Shown here: one piece after another, positions 1 to 5,017 of the stretch
Layout of the letters: each line of letters starts with the position of its first letter
How positions within the stretch are numbered: position 1 is the stretch's first letter
Source: Deltaproteobacteria bacterium
GTDB lineage: Bacteria; Desulfobacterota; UBA8473
Assembly: GCA_030623035.1 (NCBI GenBank)
Contig: JAUXFK010000212.1
Location: forward strand, 1-5,017
Reading direction: 5' to 3'
Length of the DNA stretch: 5,017 nucleotides
The notes under the pieces: generated by a model
What the model was told of the DNA's origin: nothing
Database searches by the model: none
What the model saw: only the letters and a program-made list of their open reading frames with translations
Made by a program: the position numbers and the translations under genes

Positions 1-75
1 ATCTTATATATTTCAGCAACTAAAGTCATTGATTTTTGCCAGACCTGCAAATCTCTATACGTTTTTATTTTTCTT

Positions 76-202
76 TGTGCCACTGTGCCTTTGCCCCTCT
101 GTGCCTGAGTAGTTACTTCATTTAAACCTGTCTGCGTTCATCTGTGCCTGCCCCGTAGGTCAGGATGATCGTACTGGGGTGAATCTGTGGCTGAATAGTT
201 AC
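76..202. repeat. Imperfect direct-repeat cluster (TCTGTGCCTGAGTAGTTAC type)
   Basis: Two 19-bp units, at 98-116 and 184-202, match at 17 of 19 positions (TCTGTGCCTGAGTAGTTAC and TCTGTGGCTGAATAGTTAC). Further TGTGCC motifs lie at about 76-90 and 143-148, and a CTGCGTTCATCTGTG phrase lies at about 132-146. CCCCGTA at 151-157 and TAC(T)GGGG at 172-179 could pair as a bulged stem between the units. Wording of this kind (CTGCGTTCATCTGTG, TTTGTGCC) recurs as a non-coding intergenic repeat in many environmental bacterial genomes. That last point is general recollection and not something the window proves. No reading frame is supported here. Confidence 0.5.
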
Positions 203-259
203 AGAATCAGATAAAATTGAGTCTTTATTAATAGAATACTCTTGCCCGGTTCATTTGAT

Positions 260-376
260 ATGGATCATAATAAAGTTTTAGCAAAACGTCAACTTGAACT
301 TGCAAGGTATAGTGATGATGTAGTATTCTTAAAATTCGAAGATGACAGTAGATTCTATGTGCTCGCAAAAAGCTAA
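260..376 (+). CDS. Doubtful small hypothetical ORF, 38 codons
   Basis: An ATG at 260 opens 38 codons ending in TAA at 374-376. The peptide starts MDHNKVLAKRQLELARYSDD and ends in FYVLAKS. It is charged and hydrophilic, with an acidic/aromatic C-terminal half, so its composition resembles protein more than random AT-rich DNA. There is no good ribosome-binding site in front of the ATG (the sequence there is CCGGTTCATTTGAT). The frame is open back to a TGA at 218-220 without another ATG. I recognise no domain. It could be a real small protein, the C-terminal remnant of a decayed gene, or chance. No neighbour suggests a role. Confidence 0.22.
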   Translation: MDHNKVLAKRQLELARYSDDVVFLKFEDDSRFYVLAKS

Positions 377-640
377 GAACCTAGGTTGAGCGGTTCAACG
401 TTCAAGGTTCCCGGTTGAAGATCCCTAACTGGCGCAAATCAAAATAATTATCTCTCAATAAGGGCGACATGTATGTTTCATCCAATGGGTGAAAAGGGCT
501 AATCTGAGTATTGTGTTATAAAGAGAGGGATATCAATAGATTATAACCATTGAACCCTGAACCGATCACTTTAGGAAGAAATAAGATGTGATGTAAGAAC
601 AAACCCCTATCCATACGAAAAAAAGGCATATCGCCAAAAA
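377..640. other. Non-coding upstream region with GAACC/GGTTC repeats
   Basis: This stretch between the doubtful small ORF and the mutase gene shows no supported coding frame. At 391-410 it carries CGGTTCAACGTTCAAGGTTC, and at 550-564 TTGAACCCTGAACCG, which approximates the inverse of the first motif. The two bracket about 140 bp that also include AT-rich segments such as TTATAA and TATCAATAG. I could not identify a convincing -35/-10 pair for the mutase gene here, although its promoter is most likely in this region. Confidence 0.4.
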
Positions 641-646
641 AGGGAG
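641..646 (+). promoter_or_regulatory. Ribosome-binding site of the mutase gene
   Basis: AGGGAG lies 8 nt before the ATG at 655. This supports 655 over the next in-frame ATG (codon 8), where an AAAGGA sits directly against the start codon with no spacer. Confidence 0.7.
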
Positions 647-654
647 ATCCTCTC

Positions 655-2301
655 ATGAATTCACAATTGAAAGGAATGAAAAAGGTTTATTTTAGCAAAC
701 CCAAGCGGGTGGACACATGGTCTAATCTCACCGTGAATGAGTACTATACCCCTTTGGACCTGGTGGATGTGGATTACAAAACAGAAGTCAATAATCCAGG
801 AGAGTATCCTTATACCCGGGGTATATTCCCAAATATGTACAGGGGAAGAATCTGGAGTATGCGTGAGATCAGTGGGTTTGGGTCCGGATCGGATTCGAAT
901 CAGCGATTGAAATATCTCATAGAGATTGGCGAGACTGCCCTCAATATTATTCCTGATAACCCCACACAATTGGGCGTGGATTCAGATCATCCATTGGCAG
1001 AAGGTGATGTCGGAGTTCAAGGAACTGCAATAGATTCTTTAAGGGATATGGAAGATTTGACAGAAGGGATTCCACTCGATGAGGTGAGTTTCATGTTCAG
1101 CACCCCTACGATAGCTGTATATGCCATGTATATCGCAATTGCTGAGAATCGGGGTTATGATAAATCAAAGTTGCGGGGCACCTTCTCAAATGACCCTGTA
1201 GGGTACCTCCTGTTTGGGAATCACACCTTACAGCAAAAGCCTCCCTGGCTCATGCGTAAACTGGCTGTGGATGTCATCGAATACTGTGCGAAGAACATGC
1301 CCCTTTGGAATCCAATAAATGTCAACACATACAGTTTAAGGGAGACAGGGGTTGGTGCCGGCCAGGAGATAGGCTACTCCTTTGCCACTGCAATTGAATA
1401 TATAAGAGAGGCCTTACAAAGAGGTGTGGGAATCGATGATATTGCCCCGAAGATAGCCTTTACATGCAATGCTCATATAGATCTCTTTGAGGAGGCAGCC
1501 AAATTCAGGGCTGCAAGAAGGGTATGGGCAAGATTGATGAAGGAAAGATTCGGCGCAGAGAATCCAAAATCATGGAAGTTTCGGTTTCATACGAATACAT
1601 CGGGTTGTTCCCTTGTTCGTAAACAGCCGTTGAACAATATTGTTAGAGTGGCTTACGAGGCGCTAGCAGCGGTTCTGGGCGGTACACAATCATTACAGAC
1701 ATGTTCCTACGATGAACCGATCTGCCTGCCTACAGAAGAGTCACAGATGATTGCCTTAAGAACGCAGCAGATACTGGCCAATGAAGTTGGAGTATGTAAT
1801 GTGGCCGATCCGTTGGGAGGATCATACTATGTAGAATCCCTGACAGATAAACTGGAGCATGAGATCCTCAAAGCAATGGGAGAGGTGGAAGATAAAGGGG
1901 GGATGGTCGCATCCCTTCAAAATGGTTGGATACTGGATAAAATTACGGAATCCGCATACCAATACCAAAAGGAAGTAGACAATAAGGAGAGAATTATCGT
2001 TGGTCACAATGAATATACCATGCCCGAAAAAGAGGAGAAAGACCAGAACATCTCCATACATCGTATATCGACTGCTTCTTCCAGGACTCAGATAGAGAAT
2101 GTGAAGAGGCTGAAAAAATCCAGGGACACAACAAGAGTTAAAGAATCATTGGCCAACTTATACAAAAAGGCTGAGAACAAAGAAGGAAACCTCATGTATC
2201 CAATAATTGAGGCAGCCAAGGCCTATAGTACATTGGGTGAAATTATTGGTACCATACGATCTGCCTATGGATTCCCTTCTGATCCCCTTGGTGGTATTTA
2301 A
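655..2301 (+). CDS. B12-dependent acyl-CoA mutase, large (catalytic) subunit
   Basis: This 548-residue cytoplasmic protein belongs to the methylmalonyl-CoA mutase large-subunit family, adenosylcobalamin enzymes that rearrange the carbon skeleton of acyl-CoA esters. Family hallmarks, in order, are YPYTRGIFPNMYRGR (51-65), DSDHPLAEGDVG (109-120), IEYCAKNMPLWNPI (208-221), FRAARRVWARLMKERFG (284-300), RFHTNTSGCSL (310-320), LGGTQSLQT (341-349), ADPLGGSYYVE (384-394) and a C-terminal NLMYPIIEAAKAYSTLGEI (512-530). The length fits a stand-alone substrate domain. There is no DxHxxG B12-binding module, so a separate small subunit is required and none is in the window. By-eye alignment to Propionibacterium MutB puts Ile72 at Tyr89, Ile99 at Ala116, Ser178 at Gln197, Gly188 at Arg207 and Ser227 at His244. 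Arg283 (here R310) and Gln330 (here Q345) are kept. Losing Arg207 argues against methylmalonyl-CoA as substrate. Ile at position 89 recalls 2-hydroxyisobutyryl-CoA mutase, but that enzyme's diagnostic Asp at position 116/117 is absent. The family call is secure and the substrate is unknown. Confidence 0.93.
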   Translation: MNSQLKGMKKVYFSKPKRVDTWSNLTVNEYYTPLDLVDVDYKTEVNNPGEYPYTRGIFPNMYRGRIWSMREISGFGSGSDSNQRLKYLIEIGETALNIIPDNPTQLGVDSDHPLAEGDVGVQGTAIDSLRDMEDLTEGIPLDEVSFMFSTPTIAVYAMYIAIAENRGYDKSKLRGTFSNDPVGYLLFGNHTLQQKPPWLMRKLAVDVIEYCAKNMPLWNPINVNTYSLRETGVGAGQEIGYSFATAIEYIREALQRGVGIDDIAPKIAFTCNAHIDLFEEAAKFRAARRVWARLMKERFGAENPKSWKFRFHTNTSGCSLVRKQPLNNIVRVAYEALAAVLGGTQSLQTCSYDEPICLPTEESQMIALRTQQILANEVGVCNVADPLGGSYYVESLTDKLEHEILKAMGEVEDKGGMVASLQNGWILDKITESAYQYQKEVDNKERIIVGHNEYTMPEKEEKDQNISIHRISTASSRTQIENVKRLKKSRDTTRVKESLANLYKKAENKEGNLMYPIIEAAKAYSTLGEIIGTIRSAYGFPSDPLGGI

Positions 2302-2425
2302 TTCCCCCCCCCTCTTGAGTCACAGGATACAAAACGGCCATTGGTTTTCAATTACATGCCTTAAGCCTTCTCATCTCGTTTCGTTAATTGCGAAATCCCT
2401 ATAATATCCTGTGTGAAAATTTTAC

Positions 2426-2454
2426 TTGACAAATAAAATGCGTCTGATTATATT
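2426..2454 (+). promoter_or_regulatory. Near-consensus sigma70-type promoter for the TatT gene
   Basis: A perfect -35 box, TTGACA (2426-2431), is followed after 17 nt by TATATT (2449-2454), one mismatch from the consensus -10. The spacing is ideal and the surroundings are AT-rich. Transcription would start near 2461, leaving a leader of about 318 nt before the ATG at 2779. The promoter lies about 125 bp past the mutase stop codon, so the downstream gene is probably transcribed independently. The call is by sequence match only. Confidence 0.6.
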
Positions 2455-2690
2455 GTGTCATCAAAATAAAGTTCTCATCATAATCGTTTTCAATTCAGTT
2501 TTCCTACTTGCCTCGATTAAGTCAGTTCCTTATAGAATCTGTTTGATCAAAGAATCCCACTTCTGAAGTTGTAGATCAAAGAAACCTGAAAAAGAGGAAA
2601 GGCCAATTATTTTTGGCATAAAAAGTTTCAGCTTTTACAACTTTAATTTTCAACAAAACCATTTTAAAACCCTGTTTCATAATTAACCAA

Positions 2691-2754
2691 TTAACAGGCT
2701 GTTGCTAAAATCCCAATTCGTCTTGTCCAAAATGTTTGGCCAACAGCCTGTTAA
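2691..2754. repeat. Perfect 14-bp inverted repeat with 36-nt loop
   Basis: TTAACAGGCTGTTG (2691-2704) is the exact reverse complement of CAACAGCCTGTTAA (2741-2754). No T-run follows on the plus strand (AAAAAACG follows instead), so it does not look like an intrinsic terminator. The right arm ends 8 nt before the AAGGAGG ribosome-binding site of the next gene. An RNA hairpin would therefore sit beside the translation start without burying it. The arms can also be read as TTAA-flanked 10-bp terminal repeats (CAGGCTGTTG) of a very small mobile-element remnant. Confidence 0.6.
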
Positions 2755-2762
2755 AAAACGAC

Positions 2763-2769
2763 AAGGAGG
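2763..2769 (+). promoter_or_regulatory. Strong ribosome-binding site of the TatT gene
   Basis: AAGGAGG, close to the full anti-Shine-Dalgarno complement, lies 9 nt before the ATG at 2779 and fixes that start. Confidence 0.8.
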
Positions 2770-2778
2770 CAAACTGTT

Positions 2779-3681
2779 ATGAAATCTAGAAGATTTAGGG
2801 TTATTATTGGGGCATGTTTGGCAGTGGTCTTTTTCCTGGGGGTTTCAGGCTGTGCCTATGTTGGAGAAAGGGTGGCAAAGAAGGGAGTCGGAGCGTTCTT
2901 TTCGATGGGACACGATGATCTGATAAGACACATCCTGGAGATTGACTGCGATATGCTGGCAAGAGAGGCTGTTGGAGGGACCAGCGGCATAACAATGCTC
3001 ATTAACGCTTTTGTCCCTAATCACCGCGAACTAAATACGCTCAATTCGTTACTGTACGCTGCATACGGCATGCTGGTTGAATATGAGGATCCCGAATACG
3101 CGATGTATCTCTACGGCAAGTCTGTAGATTATGGCCTTACCTCTCTAAAGAACAATAAGAAATTCCGAGAGGGCCTGGAAAAGGGTGTAAAGATCCATAA
3201 GCTTGTGCACCACCTGGGCAAGGAACATAAGGGGGCCTTACTCTTTTGCTCTTTAGGCTGGGGTATGAAGATCATGCTGGATCCGGATGATATGTTTGAG
3301 CTTATAAATATGCCGGATGTTATTGCTATGGTGGATAGGTCTATAGAGCTCGATGAGGGTTATATCGCTGGTCTGGGGTTGGTCTTTAAGGGTGCCTACT
3401 ATGCCTTTGTACCTGAGTTTATGGGGCTTGGAGGCGGGCCTGAGAGCTCAAAGGCCACATTTGACAGGGCAAAGGCACAAAGTGCCGGAAGGACGGTTCT
3501 TGCCGATACATTCAGGGCGAGATACTTGGCCACCCTCATGAAGGATGAGGAGATGTTCGACAGGCTTCTCAAAATTACAGTGGAGTTTCCCCACGGTGAA
3601 CCTCCTGAGTTGACCCTGATAAACGAGCTTGCAAGGTGGAAGGCAAGAGAATACATTAGAGATAAGGATGAGTGGTTTTAG
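2779..3681 (+). CDS. TatT-like lipoprotein (TRAP transporter T-component family)
   Basis: This 300-residue exported lipoprotein starts with basic MKSRRFR, a hydrophobic core (about 8-21) and a lipobox VSGC with the lipidated Cys at position 25. Ala follows the Cys, which in Gram-negative bacteria favours outer-membrane sorting over inner-membrane retention. The mature part is predicted helical and matches the TatT pattern as I recall it: LLYAAYGMLVEYEDPEYAMYL (91-111; small-residue helix then an A-x-x-LY segment), YGLTSL (118-123), LFCSLGWGMKI (155-165), MPDVIAMVDRSIELDEGY (178-195), AYYAFVPEFMGLGGGPESS (206-224) and a C-terminal ELARWKAREYI. TatT proteins, known from Treponema pallidum Tp0956, form TPR-like helical trimers and partner with a TRAP-type substrate-binding protein. 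No such protein or permease gene is present here. The gene has its own promoter and a strong RBS, and ends in TAG. The family call is good, but the transport role is inferred by homology only. Confidence 0.82.
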   Translation: MKSRRFRVIIGACLAVVFFLGVSGCAYVGERVAKKGVGAFFSMGHDDLIRHILEIDCDMLAREAVGGTSGITMLINAFVPNHRELNTLNSLLYAAYGMLVEYEDPEYAMYLYGKSVDYGLTSLKNNKKFREGLEKGVKIHKLVHHLGKEHKGALLFCSLGWGMKIMLDPDDMFELINMPDVIAMVDRSIELDEGYIAGLGLVFKGAYYAFVPEFMGLGGGPESSKATFDRAKAQSAGRTVLADTFRARYLATLMKDEEMFDRLLKITVEFPHGEPPELTLINELARWKAREYIRDKDEWF

Positions 3682-3715
3682 CAAGGGACGCCTTTAAATT
3701 GGAAACCAGGTCTGG

Positions 3716-3738
3716 TAAAAAAGGAAGCGCCTTTATTA
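3716..3738. terminator. Weak candidate bidirectional terminator between convergent genes
   Basis: TAAAAAAGG (3716-3724), loop AAGCG, and CCTTTATTA (3730-3738) pair at 8 of 9 positions. The A-rich/T-rich arms around a short GC core resemble a weak two-way terminator, placed between the TatT stop (3681) and the end of the GGDEF frame (3782). The GC content is low, so it may be too weak. A second small hairpin, GTCC-TTCA-GGAC (3747-3758), has a T-run at 3768-3773 and is an alternative for the plus strand. Confidence 0.3.
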
Positions 3739-3781
3739 AAATTATGGTCCTTCAGGACTTTGCGTACTTTTTTGGCTGAAT

Positions 3782-4885
3782 TCAGGTGAACATACTGGTT
3801 CCGCTTATATTATCCTTTCCTGTTTCCTTCACGGAAAACATGGCCTGGTCAGCCAAGGATAGCAACCCGGACAGATTGGTTGCATCATCAGGAAATGTAG
3901 ATACGCCAAAGCTTGCTTTCAGTCTTACCCTCAGCCCTGAGTTGAGAAGGTAGACAGTTTCCCGTATTACAGACCGAATGTTTTCTGCCATATGCAAGGC
4001 CTGGCGTTTATTTAAGCCTGGTAGAACAATAACAAATTCGTCACCACCATAGGCCACGGCATAGGCCGGCTTCTGTAAGACCCCATTAATTGTTGAGGCA
4101 AACTCTTGAAGAGTCTAGCTTGCCTTCAGGTGTCCATAGGTGTCCACCACCTGCTTGAAGTCATCAATATCCATAAAAATAAGGGAAAAGGGCTGTTTGC
4201 TTACAGAGTTTTCCGAGATCAATTCAGACAATGCCTGATAAAGATATCTCGTATTGTAAAGACCGGTCAAGCCGTCGTGAACTGCCAGTTCTCGAAACTT
4301 CTCCTCGCTTTTTCTTAAGGCCTCTTTTGTTTTGTTGAGATGTTCTTCAGCCTCCATTTCTTTGGTTACAATGGTAATACACCCCAATGAAATATAGATC
4401 CCATCCTCTTCAAAGGCCTCCACGCTTGCCTGGTCTTTTACCCAAAAACTTTTTCCTTTTCCAGTCGCGACTTTGTAGACGGCCTCTACAAATCCTCTTT
4501 CTTTTACCTCGTCTCTCAACCCGATTCTATGGTTATGCAACTCCTCTTTGCGAATAACCTCTTGTCTTATGATGTTTCCAACATCGGAATGCTTATAAAC
4601 ATGTCGTTTAATTATACTTTTGCGGAAAGACTCCGGGGCGTCCGAATAGGTACATCCGAGAATCTCTATTAAGCGCTTGCCGACGAATTCATACCAGATA
4701 ACATTCCCTTTATCCTCCCATGCTGAAATATAGGGAATAGCCGGACTTCCGGTTTCATCATAGGCCCTGAAACGGTCGATTAAGTCTTTTACATAGCTTC
4801 TTAGATGAATGCTGTATTCACCGTTTAAAATCCGTCCGTAATAATTACCGTCCATAATCTGTTTAGGTTCCTGACGGTCCTTCAT
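3782..4885 (-). pseudogene. PAS-like sensor + GGDEF protein interrupted by an in-frame TAG
   Basis: One frame of 368 codons runs from ATG 4885 to TGA 3782-3784, broken only by TAG at 4117-4115 (codon 257). Residues about 20-175 look like a PAS-type sensor region (YSIHLRSYVKDLIDRF at 24-39, IWYEFVGKRLIEILG at 63-77, a sheet-like ISLGCITIVTKE at 165-176). A signalling helix covers about 175-200, then the GGDEF domain begins with HDGLTGLYN (203-211) and FMDIDDFK (237-244). After the TAG the same frame continues as TLQEFASTINGVLQ and then AYGGDEF (278-284), SFGVSTFPDDA and ADQAMF, so the domain is complete apart from one codon. The sequence has GGDEF, but the usual Asn of the NDTYGH motif is Val247, the GD that usually follows it is Ala255-Ser256, and the RxxD inhibitory site is absent. 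Diguanylate cyclase activity is thus doubtful even without the stop. The ATG has only a modest AAGG, 10 nt upstream. Termination at the TAG would leave a 256-residue protein without its catalytic half. Point mutation, sequence error and readthrough are all possible. Confidence 0.8.
4115..4117 (-). other. In-frame amber codon inside the GGDEF domain
   Basis: TAG on the minus strand falls between YGHLKAS and TLQEFAS, in frame with both sides. No frame change, deletion or second stop is seen in the 110 codons that follow. One base change from CAG, AAG or another sense codon would explain it. The GTG 20 codons later (4057-4055) has no ribosome-binding site, so re-initiation is unlikely. Confidence 0.85.
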
Positions 4886-4944
4886 GAACTTACAACCTTG
4901 AGGGTCTCATGGATCTGTTTTATAGCCAGTTGAAAATCCTCCAC
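4882..4944 (-). CDS. 20-codon coding-like ORF overlapping the GGDEF start (ATGA)
   Basis: A GTG at 4944-4942 opens 20 codons that start VEDFQLAIKQ and end HETLKVVSS. The TGA (4884-4882) overlaps the ATG of the GGDEF frame as ATGA. The peptide is amphipathic and protein-like. It may be a translationally coupled leader peptide, or the true N-terminus of the sensor protein split off by a single-base frameshift. GAAGG sits only 3 nt before the GTG, a poor spacing. The upstream frame is closed by a TGA directly after the terminator at 4961-5006. Confidence 0.3.
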   Translation of the reverse strand: MEDFQLAIKQIHETLKVVSS

Positions 4945-4960
4945 TTGCCTTCAAAACAAA

Positions 4961-5006
4961 AAAGGCCCATACACTTTTTTGATTCGGATGCCGTGTATGT
5001 GCCTTT
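4961..5006 (-). terminator. Intrinsic terminator of a minus-strand gene beyond the right edge
   Basis: Plus-strand arms AAAGGCCCATACAC (4961-4974) and GTGTATGTGCCTTT (4993-5006) pair at 13 of 14 positions around an 18-nt loop. Read on the minus strand, the stem is followed by CCTTTTTTGTTTTG, the U-rich tract expected of a Rho-independent terminator. It lies 76 bp before the GGDEF ATG, so that gene is probably not simply co-transcribed with the one to its right. The loop contains a second short T-run. Confidence 0.7.
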
Positions 5007-5017
5007 GCCAATCGAAT

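Larger units (their letters stand above)
2461..2778 (+). other. Long, possibly structured 5' leader of the TatT gene
   Basis: If transcription starts from the promoter at 2426-2454, this becomes an untranslated leader. It is AT-rich with no supported coding frame. Visible structure includes AAGTTGTA (2566-2573), complementary to TACAACTT (2636-2643), with GAAAC (2581-2585) and GTTTC (2625-2629) nested inside, and GCCA/TGGC nested further in. There is also a direct repeat GATCAAAGAA (2545-2554 and 2574-2583) and the strong inverted repeat described separately. I recognise no known riboswitch class. Confidence 0.35.

Noticed and set aside
2304..2312. Run of nine C just after the mutase stop codon
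   Set aside because: It lies outside the coding frame and is too far from a promoter to argue for phase variation. It is notable mainly as a sequencing-error-prone site.
2331..2348. AAAAC/GTTTT inverted repeat after the mutase stop as a terminator
   Set aside because: The stem is only 5 AT-rich pairs with an 8-nt loop and no adequate U-tract, so it is too weak to call.
2732..2782. 16-codon ORF (ATG 2732) whose TGA overlaps the TatT ATG as ATGA
   Set aside because: It has no ribosome-binding site, and its sequence is mostly the inverted-repeat arm plus the RBS of the real gene, so the overlap is probably coincidence.
3399..3684. Minus-strand ORFs opposite the TatT gene, and a 62-codon plus-strand ORF within it
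   Set aside because: They overlap a well-supported lipoprotein gene, have no ribosome-binding sites and show no recognisable domain.
3684..3743. CGCCTTTAAATT / GCGCCTTTATTAAAATT near-repeat
   Set aside because: It is short, imperfect and AT-rich, and likely chance similarity in the intergenic gap.
3782..4057. A separate 91-residue GGDEF gene starting at GTG 4057
   Set aside because: It is in the same frame as the upstream half, has no ribosome-binding site and starts in the middle of the domain. It is the distal part of the interrupted gene.
4911..5017. Open frames on the minus strand reaching the right edge
   Set aside because: They run through the terminator hairpin and none shows recognisable protein sequence. 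The upstream gene probably ends beyond the window.

Overview
The window looks like a chromosomal stretch from an anaerobic, environmental bacterium, most likely a member of Desulfobacterota (the former Deltaproteobacteria) or a close relative. This is an inference. It rests on a free-standing acyl-CoA mutase large subunit, a TatT-family lipoprotein and a sensor-GGDEF protein of a style I associate with that group, all at moderate GC with AT-rich, repeat-containing intergenic DNA. No rRNA, tRNA or CRISPR array is visible.

Layout. Positions 1-654 hold no convincing gene. They contain an imperfect direct-repeat cluster (about 76-202), a doubtful 38-codon ORF (260-376) and GAACC/GGTTC-type repeats (391-564). 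Positions 655-2301 (+) encode a B12-dependent acyl-CoA mutase large (catalytic) subunit of the methylmalonyl/isobutyryl-CoA mutase family. It lacks the B12-binding domain, and several substrate-contacting positions are replaced. Positions 2302-2778 are intergenic, with a near-consensus sigma70-type promoter, a leader of about 318 nt and a perfect 14-bp inverted repeat just before the next ribosome-binding site. Positions 2779-3681 (+) encode a TatT-like lipoprotein, the T component associated with some TRAP transporters. Positions 3682-3781 separate convergent genes and carry a weak candidate terminator. Positions 4885-3782 (-) are one continuous reading frame for a PAS-like sensor plus GGDEF protein, interrupted by a single in-frame TAG inside the GGDEF domain. 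A 20-codon out-of-frame coding-like stretch overlaps its start by ATGA, and a strong intrinsic terminator for a gene lying beyond the right edge sits at 4961-5006.

The three genes do not form an obvious pathway. The mutase and TatT genes are co-directional but separated by 477 bp with an independent promoter, and the GGDEF gene is convergent. All three look like orphans: the mutase has no B12-domain subunit nearby, TatT has no TRAP permease or binding protein, and the GGDEF gene is broken or recoded. The points most worth following up are the unusual mutase active site and the amber codon in an otherwise intact GGDEF frame.
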